NCBI GenBank assembly: GCA_013400975.1
Contig: WBMZ01008626.1
Location: 1-64,000 of the forward strand
Length of the DNA: 64,000 nucleotides
Direction of reading: 5' to 3'
Origin: Atrichornis clamosus
Lineage: Eukaryota > Chordata > Aves > Passeriformes > Menuridae
Under the pieces are notes generated by a model. That model made no database searches. It was not told the origin of the DNA and worked only from the letters and a program-made list of their open reading frames with translations. A program made the translations under genes and the position numbers. Below, piece after piece: positions 50,101 to 60,000 of the stretch (the first letter of the stretch is position 1; each line of letters opens with the position of its first letter).

Positions 50101-52543
50101 TGGGAGTCACACAGCAATGCTGTGCTGTCTCATCCTTCCGAAGAGGAAAGTAGGGTGTGAGACCGTAGGGACTTATTTGGGGACTCTGTGACTTTTCTGA
50201 TATCTCTGTGGGCTCCTGCCACTCTGTTTTCCTACAGACTGGAGTTTCTCCCACATAAATACTAAAACAACTTTGCTGCTTCTACTTCAGTATTGTTTGC
50301 TACTTTACTTTTACATTTGTATGCAATTTATAGTGAAAAACTATCAGGAGAGAACTTTGTTACCGGAGTACAATTTATGAGACAATTGTAATGAAATGTG
50401 AAAATCCAATCTAAAATGAGAAAAGAAGCCATGGCAACCTCTTCCTCTTTAGTACTCATTATATTAAATATACAGTCATGTTTGAAAGCAGATCTGGAAC
50501 TTGAATATATATTTTACAGAAAAGAATGTTGCTAGTTAGTGACTGGGGGTAAAAGGTGTGGCGTCATGTTCTATACATATCCATAAAATGCCTTGTCAAT
50601 ATTGTGTACATGAGCATTTACCACCTCATAATCTAGCTCTGGAAGCAGGAAATGTGTGCATGCAGCATATAGCTAACAGTAAATAGAATTCATGCTTCAG
50701 TGCGACACCAATTACATCTGTCAAGCACTAGATAGAACACTTCTTTGAAGGTATAACATGTCCTGAGATGTCATACTCTATCGTAGACTATACCAGCTAT
50801 ACAGAATTCAGTGCAAAACCACCTTTGAGTCTGTTAAAATACCCTGTGTTCATGAAATGGACTGTTCAGGCATTTTATGATTGTTGTTTTGATATGTATA
50901 ATTAATACTTTTTAAAAAGTCATAGTTAATGAAATTATTATGTGATTATATGATTTTATTAGATGAAAGCCCAGAGTAATTTAATACCACCAGTTTTTGG
51001 ACAGACTGGTAGAAATGAATGCAAATTCTGACTATAAAACAATTTCAAGAGGTGATTCACCATGTTAGAAAAGAACAAAATAGTTCTTGGGCTTGCTGTT
51101 TTCTTCACTGAAATTCACTCCAGTCTATTGAAGTGAATAGAAGTTATGTAATTGATGAATAGTGCTTAATTTATTGTCAGCATGATCATGTTGACAGTAG
51201 GTAAGAGTGAGTTTAATCCTGTGTGCACACATGATAGTCTGTGGTTTGGTCAGTGATGATTTTATGGCGGTTAATGAGTCAGGACAGAGCTGTCTCTTAA
51301 TATGGTAAAGCCAGATTATGAGAGCATGTGGTCCTTTATTCTCCCTGCAGTGGTATCCTGTGATGGAATATTGCTTTTAGTTTAACTTTTAAATTTCACT
51401 AGCTTGTTGAAGACATGGGATCAGATCTGCTTTGTTTTACTCATGGGTAATATGATTGATTTAACTGAAACAACATCTGTGCTTAAAGAAACAAAATTCA
51501 GCCCCTGTTTTCCTCCTGAAATTTCAGCTTGCATAAACTTTCATAGATTTAATGGCTAAAATGAAGCTGAATATTTGCTGTACTGGGGTCTAGGCTTATA
51601 TTTATACAAAATACACGTTTAGGGAAAGATGATCAACAAGGTTGATTTGGCTATGTTAAAGGTCTTTATCAAGGCATACATAAAATCTCCATAGCATAAA
51701 TGTAACACACACATGCACACACATATGATAAAATTGAAGCCAAACATTGGCTAATGCTAACAGAAGCACAGGCCACGTCAATATTCTTTTAAAGTTAGCT
51801 TCCTCTAATGAGTCAGCAGGTCAGCATAGTGAGGCATGCAACAGGAAGCATCCAAGTGAGAAAATGTGGAAAAAACCCCCTTTGCTGAATTATTTTGGGG
51901 TAAAATTATAGCAAGGTCCAAAGTTGGATGTGAACCATTTCATTTTAGTCAGTTCACCCACTTATCTCTACCAACTGATCTTGTGTATAGTACTCTTGCT
52001 GTGAAATGCTGACAATAATATAATCTGATTTATGTTAGTAACTGCAAACAGCAAAAATAGAGTGGATAAACAGAACTTGGCTTAGGGCTTTTAAAAAACA
52101 CTTACTTTTCCTTGAGTCTTGTGTTTGATTTTTTCCCAGTGTTGAAGTAGTGCACCAAAATTTCTTTATTAATTACAGACAATTTTGTACAGCTTTCATT
52201 GCAATAAGTTTCGGATTTACTTAAATAGGAACTTCTTTGGTTAAGGACACAGGATGCGATCTGTAGTTTTAATTAAGAGTGGGAAAACATTCTTTGGCAA
52301 GTAGAGATTGCTAAATATGTAAGTGCCAGACTCTATATAGTTTAACATGAATTGTTTTATTTTGTATTATTTTTGTAGATTGCACAAGTTCTCCACAACA
52401 TTGGCATGAATGTTGCAGGTGAAAGGTTTGATGAAATATGGAAGCAAGTATGTACGAAACATGAGATAAAAGAGCTTTGTGATTGTGAAGAAAGTATGTG
52501 GAATATACTGCATATAATACATGAATCACACACAAAAACCTGA
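38039..52543 (+). CDS. EFHB: EFHB (CFAP21), EF-hand protein (12 coding exons)
   Basis: EFHB/CFAP21 is a microtubule inner protein of motile-cilium doublets; human EFHB has also been linked to STIM1 and store-operated calcium entry. Joined exons: 38039-38104, 39272-39415, 40740-40920, 41503-41613, 43252-43378, 43753-43836, 45627-45694, 47108-47262, 48059-48266, 48635-48841, 49320-49501, 52379-52543. They total 1698 bp, 565 residues plus stop, with GT-AG junctions and matching phases throughout. Landmarks: IIFYGTADDPDIATHLTHGI (exon 2), NVPPDHTFGLIIPPDEYG, and two EF-hands. The EF1 loop is DKNGDGTIHKDN (311-322, Asn where Glu is usual). The EF2 loop is DLDKDGVINYLE (347-358, canonical). The start ATG has a near-ideal GCCGCCATGG context. 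The protein lacks the long N-terminal region I recall for mammalian EFHB (about 830 residues), so an unseen upstream exon or the in-frame ATG at 37838 remains possible. Confidence 0.93.
39272..39415 (+). CDS. EFHB: EFHB coding exon 2
   Basis: 48 codons, PVTPTIVRKFRN through HLTHGIKTCSKLN, between ATATAG and AAT|GTAAGA. It contains the conserved IIFYGTADDPDI block that identifies the family. Confidence 0.93.
40740..40920 (+). CDS. EFHB: EFHB coding exon 3
   Basis: 181 bases, VASLISPIPKTNFQEKMQD through NTTFGIKIIK plus one base, between TCTCCAG and AAAG|GTAGGA. The phase fits the exons on either side. Confidence 0.92.
41503..41613 (+). CDS. EFHB: EFHB coding exon 4
   Basis: 111 bases, DLSAGEVVNPPKTFEEVDKE through VVSHEDYDVG, between TTTCCAG and GTGG|GTAAGT. 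Confidence 0.93.
43252..43378 (+). CDS. EFHB: EFHB coding exon 5
   Basis: 127 bases, GEAINRKYNSHFNKSFVYG through LDWVFDLEA, between TCTGCAG and AAGC|GTAAGT. Confidence 0.93.
43753..43836 (+). CDS. EFHB: EFHB coding exon 6
   Basis: 84 bases, KRAANIVSKRSDDFKEKYQ through GKVFDP, between TTTACAG and ATCC|GTAAGT. Confidence 0.93.
45627..45694 (+). CDS. EFHB: EFHB coding exon 7
   Basis: 68 bases, IAETMNVPPDHTFGLIIPPD plus EYG, between TGACAG and TATG|GTAAGT. The HTFGLIIPPDEYG stretch is a strong family marker. Confidence 0.93.
47108..47262 (+). CDS. EFHB: EFHB coding exon 8
   Basis: 155 bases, GVRGLLRVQVPCEFLCGKD through EAFRYFDK, between TTATAG and AAG|GTTAGT. It ends inside the first EF-hand loop, leaving phase 0. 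Confidence 0.93.
47942..47958 (+). repeat. (TA)n microsatellite in EFHB intron 8
   Basis: About eight TA units about 100 bases upstream of the exon 9 acceptor. A short AGAGAATCATAGAAT at 48014-48028 is reminiscent of an antisense CR1 tail but too short to call. Confidence 0.8.
48059..48266 (+). CDS. EFHB: EFHB coding exon 9 (EF-hands)
   Basis: 208 bases with the rest of EF-hand 1 (NGDGTIHKDN) and all of EF-hand 2 (DLDKDGVINYLEF), ending AAAG|GTAGAT. EF1 has Asn in place of the bidentate Glu at loop position 12, so it probably binds calcium weakly. EF2 is canonical. Confidence 0.95.
48635..48841 (+). CDS. EFHB: EFHB coding exon 10
   Basis: 207 bases, GKELDAYLVPEDTKKDDEAV through VGGIPAS plus one base, between TTATAG and TCCT|GTAAGT. 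The charged Lys/Glu-rich start suggests a flexible or helical linker after the EF-hands. Confidence 0.93.
49320..49501 (+). CDS. EFHB: EFHB coding exon 11
   Basis: 182 bases, CYPLCGVPTIRSDIPAPRIR through RDLFKKRPKAE, between TTCACAG and GAG|GTATAG. The YPLCGVPTIRSDIPAPRIRR region is a conserved C-terminal block of the family. Confidence 0.93.
49735..49847 (+). mobile_element. CR1 LINE 3' tail in EFHB intron 11
   Basis: Reads TTGTTGGATGGATGATCTCC, AGAGATCTCTTTCAAC and TTATTCTGTGATTCC, the order of the CR1 3' end, in the same orientation as EFHB. Confidence 0.75.
49995..50040 (+). repeat. Exact 23-bp tandem duplication
   Basis: The 23-bp unit, beginning CTTGAATGTACCTTTTAAG, is present twice without mismatch at 49995-50017 and 50018-50040, in EFHB intron 11. 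The perfect identity suggests a recent slippage event. Confidence 0.92.
50041..52378 (+). other. EFHB: EFHB intron 11, remainder
   Basis: The largest part of the last intron (49502-52378). Apart from the CR1 tail and 23-bp duplication it is unique AT-rich sequence with a short CA-rich patch near 51707-51724. No nested gene seen. Confidence 0.55.
52379..52543 (+). CDS. EFHB: EFHB terminal coding exon
   Basis: 165 bases, IAQVLHNIGMNVAGERFDEI through SMWNILHIIHESHTKT and TGA at 52541-52543, after TTTTGTAG. A possible donor, AAA|GTATGT, lies at 52493/52494. The residues past it (CEESMWNIL) still align with the recalled family C-terminus and a polyadenylation signal follows 64 bases after the stop, so I read it as the last exon. 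Confidence 0.85.
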   Translation: MAQVLHNIGMNVAGERFDEIWKQVCTKHEIKELCDCEESMWNILHIIHESHTKT

Positions 52544-52635
52544 TTCTAATCCCTGGACATTGCATTTATTTAACTTAACATCAGTCATAATTCTGATGCT
52601 GAATACAATAAATAATTTCAATAGTGTGTGTTTAT
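52544..52635 (+). other. EFHB: EFHB 3' untranslated region
   Basis: Short 3' UTR from the stop codon to just past the polyadenylation signal at 52607. The cleavage site is estimated from the signal and the downstream GT-rich run. Confidence 0.7.
52607..52612 (+). terminator. EFHB: EFHB polyadenylation signal
   Basis: AATAAA in CAATAAATAATTTC, followed 11 bases on by the GT-rich element TAGTGTGTGTTTATTGG. This is a textbook arrangement 64 bases after the EFHB stop codon. Confidence 0.8.
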
Positions 52636-55600
52636 TGGACTGGAATTCCCCGTGTACTGTCTTTCTGAGTAGTGGGTTCACCACAGATGTGTGAATCATT
52701 GCCGTTAGTAGGAACTGATGTCCACAGGAATAAACAAGGATACACCATGCTTGTAAATGGAATGCAAAAATTTATCTTATATTCCATTCTGCATTTTTTA
52801 ATCTTATAAACAGAAAGATACTTTTGAAAGTACTGAAGATAAATGTTTGAGATATTCAAGACCCCTTGAAGATTATTATCATGAAATGATAAATCATAAA
52901 ATGGCATTTTGCCTTTCTTCTGATGTTCCATAATTCTTGTCAACAGGGATCTGATTGTGGCAAAGTATTTGACATGTTTAAAAGTTTATGTGAGAAAGTG
53001 CTTTACGGTTAAATAGTAAGGAAACCACACAGCAATAGGTGTGGGATCTAAAGTGTCATGAAATAGACTCCATAAAAACCAATGGGTTTAGAAGTGCAAA
53101 AATAAATGTGCAGTTGGCAGAGGGCTCCTATTCTTTATGCAAGCTTGTGACTATTACTTAATAGTATTCAGCTTTCAAGAAACAAGAAAAAAGAATGGAT
53201 ATTTAGAGGTGTATATGCACATTACATAAAAGTGCAGGCTGGGTAGTCAGAAAAGTTTGTGAGGGCTTTCAGAGAGCCAGCTATTCATCTGTGATCACTG
53301 CAGTTTCTTGGGAAGAGAGAGAGTCATTAAGTCATACACTTGAGGATCATTATGGAAATCTCAGTGAATATATATAAAGTCCAATAGGAATAAACAGTGG
53401 AAAGCAAGTAATACTGAAATATGTAACTGTGAGTTGCAATGTTCGCTCTCCTCCTTACAGTACTGAACTTAGTATAAAACCAAGATGGAAATTGTTCATT
53501 ATTAACAGTGAGAAATATTACTTCTAGACTTTCAAATTCAAAAGGAAGATCCTTGCCCAATGTAATCTTAACATACAGGATTTCAGGAAGGATATTACTT
53601 TGTCACTTATTGGTGCATTAAATACCTTAGTAAGATTTGGAGAATGTTGCCAGCCAAAAGTTTTACTGACTTCTACCAGTGAAAGTTCTGCTATGTTAAA
53701 TACTAGAAATGCACATGTAATGCCAGCTTAAAATTTCACTGTCACCTTCACCTCATGTGATTGTTAAGATTCCTCTTTTGCCAGTGTACTAGGAGCTTGT
53801 AATTTGCTAGCTTGTTACATTAAATCCACAGGCGAGACCCTTTTGTAGATTATTTTTGTAGCATTAATAGTAGCTGTCCTACACCAAGTAAAAAGAATTT
53901 GCTTTCCGGTATCTCCAGGGAACAGGTGGTGGAAATGCTGCTCGATGGAGGCAACTTCTTTCCTACTGTGAATGAATGTTGTTCTGCACTGTTGCTCCCT
54001 AGTCTCCCCACCTACTGGAAGTCTCTACATGCACTCAGAAGCATGCAGGAAGCAGACTGACTGTCCCAAGTGGAATCATGACAGAAAGATAAATGTACAA
54101 CTAATTTCAGTTGAATTTTTTGTCAGGATTTTACTACCTTCAGTGAAACTCTCTAAAGCTTCTTTTCTGCTCATAGAATGTGGGAGGTAAGAATCCTTTA
54201 CCTTTGTTGCAGTGCACTTCCAAAAGCATTGGAGAGAATTACTTTAGAAAAACCAGCATTTTTTTCTCCTTCAGTAGAAGATTTTAGATGAAAGATTTAA
54301 GCTCACTTCAGGGAAAAGTTAAAAAACGCAAAATTACCGGATCTATGGGCATGTGTGTGTGTGTATATGAATATATATGTATATATATATAAGATCAGCA
54401 GGTTGACATTCTGTTTTTTTAAATATACTGTAAAGATACTCACTTGGATTCCTCTGCTCTCAATAGAATCTTTTCCTTTGTCAGTGAAATGAAATTAACA
54501 CTGTTTTTGGTCAGTCTGGTAAGTCCTGAATAAAGAAAACTTAAAAATCATGGTTTAGTTTTTTGTCAGTATATTTCTAAGCACAGACTAAAGACTTTTT
54601 TTCAAGTTTGGATTTGAAATTGCCCCTCCGAAGCTCTAAATGATTAATTACTGGAAAGAGCTGTAAATTCTGTTCATAGGTGCTTGTTTTTCATCATGAT
54701 ATTCATAAGGAGGCTTGTGAAAGATTTAATCACTGTGACACAGACAGCTACTTTTCCCGAGTTCCCCAATCCTTTTGTTTCCTTTTGTTAAATACTTTGT
54801 GTACACGGAGCTTTGGTGCAGATTTTTGTGTTTCATTTCTCTTTGACTTCCCAACATGTGAATTCAATGACATGTTTATAGGCTTTAAAGCTGCAAGTTG
54901 TGTTCTGTAATTTTTATGATTCCCTCAGTATATTCCAAATGACAGAAAATAAAAGGTTTGCTTTCTTCTATATTTCAGTGTGATTCTGGGTATGGAGTTG
55001 ATTTAACCAGGAGAGCACAATGCCTTGCATTAACCCGTGGGCTGTATCCAAGGCAAAGTTTTCAGGAAGAGTTGTGAAAACAACTTTCACGATGACTCAA
55101 AAGCCATGTGTTCTAAGAGCAAATGTATAAATTTAGTGCTTGAGGCAATTGATTCTGTTAGCAGTCACATTAAAAAATCACAGAGTTTGTAAATATGTAA
55201 ATTGACTGAGACTGTGGGCAAAACTAATACATAGAAAATCGTAACAAAAGTAAATATTTTGTTAAAAATTGGCGTGTTCTAGACATTTTGGGTCAAATTT
55301 TCTTAATGGAATTTTCATAAAAATGAACACTGGATAAAGGACACAGCACATTCATATACTTGTGCATTTTTTCTCCATTAATCTCAGTTTCACTGTGATG
55401 ATTATTCCAAAGACTAATGTATTTAATAATGATGCATTTTTAATTGGTTCTGTCAAGTGAACAAAGTTGATTTTAGAGCAGATGTATTGGTTTCCAGGAA
55501 CAGAGCAGGGAGGTCTTTCTATATGCAGAGGCATTGCTTCTCCCCAAAAGCCATGACAGGGAGACTGACTTTCAATACCTAAAAACACCTGTACAACATA

Positions 55601-56179
55601 AGGTTGAAGATTTGAATGTGCAAAATTTGTTTTTGTTCATTCTGCATTTCTGGCTCTTATTCTTTAGAATGTGAATATTAGCACATACTAGCATATATTA
55701 GAATGTGACTATGAATGTACAGCTAATATGACTTACTTGGCAGTGACTTGTGGTAAGTAAAGCAGATGTTGGACTTGATTATTCTGTTATTACTGTTTCC
55801 TAATAGAAAAATTCAAGTGTGCAATGACTTTTGTTTGAGATGCTGGAAGATCCAGCCTGCTGTCTTCTATAGAAGTGTATGTACAAATAAATGTAGACCT
55901 TGCCTTGATATTATTACTAGATGACGTTGATATATCTGCCTTAAAAAGATTCAGTATTTTTTTTCTGTATATCAAAATTACCTGTTTTCAGTGATTTGCC
56001 TGATGAAGTAAATTTCCTGGTTCTTGAATGTACTCCTAGAAGTGAAGGGCCAGTTTTGTTTATTTACTTGGTTTGGTTTCCAAACAACTGTATAAAATTA
56101 TTTGGGTGCTAAATAGAATGCTAATCTTTTCTGTTAAGATGAGTATTTCAAATGGATGTCTAAGCAGAAAAGGAAGTAC
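52636..56179. other. Intergenic sequence downstream of EFHB
   Basis: AT-rich, with a TG/TA microsatellite at 54351-54392. Small open frames carry no recognisable domain. No gene seen. Confidence 0.45.
54351..54392 (+). repeat. (TG)n(TA)n compound microsatellite
   Basis: A GTGTGTGTGTG run passes into interrupted TATATA repeats over about 42 bases in intergenic sequence. Confidence 0.9.
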
Positions 56180-56184
56180 AGCAG
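56180..56184 (+). repeat. 5-bp target-site duplication, left copy
   Basis: AGCAG directly before the LTR start TGTC. The same five bases follow the LTR end at 57065-57069. Confidence 0.85.
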
Positions 56185-57064
56185 TGTCCTGGGTTGTGGG
56201 GATGTAGTAAAGTAATGTATTCTACCCCATCTGTATTAGCCCTGATGAGCTGTTAATGACAGGTCATTTGCAACAACTGCCCAGTGCATGTTCGGCCCCT
56301 GGGACTGCAAGCTGGGTGCTAGATAAGATAAGGAAACCCTGTGGTGAGGGACGGTCCATTTGGCGTCACAAAAGACGCAGCTGGGAGAGCTTCCCCCTGA
56401 AAGCACCAACAATAATCACACCCATCCTGAGGAGGCCATCCCTGTTAATGGGCCATCATGGACAATGGGCAGCTGGAACGACCCAACTGCCCAGAACCTC
56501 CCAAACCATCTTATCTCATCATTCCATTGGGAAATGCTCCGCCCTGGGGGAAGTACATGGACATTCCTGTGGGAATATAATGAAGCCTGCCTGAACCTTG
56601 GGACACCCTCTCTTCGGCATCGTCTCAGCAGATCTAAGGGAGCTGCAGGACCTCCAAAGGACCGCTGCTCTCAGCCTGGACTGCATCCACCATTTTCCAC
56701 TGGACTGCAACCACCACTGCCACTGGACTGCAACCACTGCTCACCCGGACTGCAGCCTCCCTGCCCTCCCCTGCCTCCCCAGCACCCCTAGGCGGGTGTG
56801 ACCAGAACTACACCACAGGGGAAATCGGGTGACAGGTGGGGAGTCTGTTACTGGTGTTTGTTGTTGCTATTGTTGTTTGTTCTGTTTGGTTATATCTATC
56901 TATCTATATACATTTTAGTAAAGAACTGTTATTCCTTTTCCCACATTTGTGCTCAGAACCCCGTAATTTCCAAAGTTACAGTAATTTGGGGGAAGGGGTA
57001 ATTTCTTCCCTTCCAGGAAGGTTCCCACCTTCCTTGGCAGATACCTGTTTTTCAAACTAAGACA
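56185..57064 (+). mobile_element. Solo LTR of an endogenous retrovirus, 880 bp
   Basis: The element starts TGTCCTGGGTTG and ends CTAAGACA, so the ends form the 4-bp inverted repeat TGTC/GACA. AGCAG flanks it on both sides. No gag, pol or env sequence adjoins it, so it is a solo LTR left by recombination between two LTRs. Inside are a TATAA at 56576-56580, an AGTAAA polyadenylation-like signal at 56917-56922 and a TATC microsatellite at about 56891-56910, which fits U3-R-U5 order on the plus strand. The 5-bp duplication favours an ERVL-like or related family, but I cannot assign the family. The intact ends and duplication indicate a moderately young insertion. The open frames inside it are not genes. 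Confidence 0.9.
56676..56756 (+). repeat. Imperfect tandem repeat inside the LTR
   Basis: Four imperfect units built on CTGGACTGCAACCACCACTG, 21-25 bases apart, lie downstream of the LTR TATA box. They probably amplified within the element. Confidence 0.75.
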
Positions 57065-57069
57065 AGCAG
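57065..57069 (+). repeat. 5-bp target-site duplication, right copy
   Basis: AGCAG immediately after the terminal GACA of the LTR, matching 56180-56184. Confidence 0.85.
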
Positions 57070-60000
57070 TAAAGTGCCTGGGAAAATGATTAAATTAGTC
57101 TTCGTTTTGCCAACAGATGTGAGCAGGTAGGATGTTTTTGGAATGACTTATACAGCCTAATTAGTTGTTGTTTGCCATTAGGATGCATTTCTTTGGACAC
57201 TATTTGCATGTGACAGTTTGTCACAGGGCACCATCTGCCTGCATGGCTTCACCTTGCTGAATGGCCAGAGTACTTTTCTAACAGCTGGGTACAGGTTTAG
57301 GCATGCCAGAGAAGCAGTAAATGCTACATGGTTGAGTAGTTCCAATAGGATCTATATTTCTTTACTACTCTTTATTACTCTATTAATTATGAAGATACCA
57401 ACATAGATTATGCAAACCTGTAAGAAAGATTTTGGCATCTTCAATTAGGATTAATCTGCAAGGGGAAAGGTGGTTAAAACGGTTGTCACTGTGCTCTGAT
57501 TTGCTAAGACAGGCACTTGCTGATTTCTGCCAGATGTGTGTTGCATCTCTAAGGCCTGGAGGAGATAGAGAACTTGTGCATCCTGGGTCCACCTTCCTAA
57601 TTCCAAATGTGGACATTTATATTCCTGGGGACACAGGTATGCACAGCTGTGTTCTGAGATTATACCCTAGGAGGTGAAGTGTTAAATTCTGTAACACCTA
57701 AAGAGTAAATCTTTGTTGTATTCTGCATGTTTTCAAAGCTCACTCTTCATTCCAGAGCCTAGATGTAAATGAAAATGGCAAAACCAAGACCTAATATGAA
57801 AAAAAAGAGGAGGACCTGAGTACCACTGACAGGTTTTATTCATGTGGCTTTTGTGAAGTCTCTCTTCCTCTAGTAATAGCAATCATATGTTCTGTATCTT
57901 AAAAAAAAATAATAATCCTCTGTATGGTGTGTATTCACTAGATAAGGCTCTACCACACAATCAGATCAAAAGTAGACAGAGGAGCTTAAGAACTCATACT
58001 TCTAGAAATAACTTTTCTATAAGCCTGGAACTTTTCTTCAGATTCTAGAAACTGTCAAGTATTTCTTTGAATCTGAGGTATAAGAAAGGACTAAAATAAG
58101 AGCAGGAGAGTTTTCAAATGGTACCAGTTAATCATGGGCTGATTTTTTTCCCAGTAGTTTTCAACAGATTATAAGACATATGGATTCCCATATGACTGCT
58201 TTATTAAAAGTGTGTGCCCCAGTGAGTGACAAGGCTGAATGCATGACAAAATGTGGAGCTTTTTGCTTGTGAGCAATGAATATAACATAAGAGTGTAATG
58301 AGTATCTGTACAGGGCAACCCAAAGGTGCGATCTAGCCCAGTGTGCCAACTGACTGGTCAAAAACATGTTTATAGAGAAATAGCATGTCAGGGCAAATGT
58401 CTCAGCGTTCCTTCCAAGCAGTCTCCCAGTGCTTCAACCACTTGAGCCTCAAGTGGCTGAAAGGAAGAAAGAACCTTTCTGAAAAGCATGTATTTTTCTT
58501 ATATTCAATAATCTTAAACACATTTCTCTTCATGAACTTCCCCAGTGAGCCCGTGAAACTTTGTGATACTCTAACCTCTGCAACATCTTTTGTCGAGTTC
58601 CATAGCTCTAGTGATACACTGAACAGAAAAACTAGCTCCTGTGCTTCTTTTAAACTTTGAGGCTTACATGATATAAGACAATCAGTCTATTTGAAGAAAC
58701 AACAAACAAATCAATTTCCAAACAATGTCAGTGATACAGACATTTATAGACCTTTGTCACATCCCTCCTCAGTCCTTACTGGGGCCCTCTTGCTTAGCTA
58801 TTGTCTGCGTAGAACTTATTCCTAAGACTGCTTTTGCCATGTTACCTTTTTCTGAGTTTTTTTTAATTCTGCAGCACATTTTCTGAGGTACAGTTAACAT
58901 GGATTTAAAAGTGGCAGACAGGAGCTTTCCGTTTATTTCCCTCAGTAACAGTATTAGAAATGATTACTGTATTTCAAACATGGAGGCAAGAGTAGTTTCA
59001 AAGGTGTACAATTACACTGCACTGAGTCAGAAGGCACTCCTGAATGCAACAACCATGTAATACATAGTTGTATGCTTACTGCAAACATAGTTCCCCATGA
59101 CCTGGTTTGCTCTTATGAATACTGAGTCAAGTGGATTTGACTCCGAGTTGCATTTTGCTTGGAGAACAGAATTTGGTTCAGTTTGCTTGAACACCTGGAC
59201 AGTCTATATGTTTTCTTTCCTAAAATGCTTTAGAGGTACAGGATGGAAGATAAAGTTTAAGATTAAACTGGTTTTGCGTTCATAAATACTCTGTTTTGAT
59301 GCCATCATGGTAGAAGTAGCAAGGTAAATTTTAAGCTGCTAGTGAGAGATGTTTATTATACTGAGATATAATCCTTCCTGTGCATAAATTCCACAAAGGG
59401 ACCTAGCTACCCCTTACGTCTATAATAGGCCCAGATTAGAGCACAAGCTCATGTTAAACCTGTGAAAATAAGGATCAGATTCAGTCTGTTAACTTTCTTA
59501 AATGCCAGGTCTCTTGACCTAGGGACAAAGTTAATGTTCTCTGCCAGTATTGTTTTTGTTGTTTAGTTGCAGTGGGAATGTAGACTAATTGGTCATCTTA
59601 GTCCAGTGGATTTATATGGATAACAAAACATCATTCGTACAATGTTTCACTCGAAGTACAGTCCTGCTGAAAGCCAAATGTAAATGGATTCCAGATTTCT
59701 GATCTCTCAATAAGAATGTCTTTTGAAGTCCTTTTTTGCACCATCTTTAGAATGGAGAGCAGAAAAAAGAATTTCTGAGGAAAAAACCAAGCTGGTGATT
59801 AATTACCTCATTTGAACTGGGCTTAAATTACAGTTAAAATAGTAACATGATGCATAGGGTTGTAGGGCCGGTGGGTTTTTTTTTGTTTGGTTTGGTTTTT
59901 GGTTTTTCAAGTCTGCTTTTGTCCTTATTCTACAGACATGGAAACAAAAACTCATATTACTGGGGTTTTTTTGAGAAGAGCTAAATGCATTTGTAGCTGT

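Noticed and set aside
52493..52499. Splice donor AAA|GTATGT inside the last EFHB exon, implying a further exon
   Set aside because: The sequence past it still fits the family C-terminus, a stop follows and a strong polyadenylation signal lies 64 bases on. No matching downstream exon was found.
56256..56801. Open frames of 112 and 143 residues
   Set aside because: They fall wholly inside the solo LTR and reflect its GC-rich tandem repeat. There is no viral protein similarity to support them.
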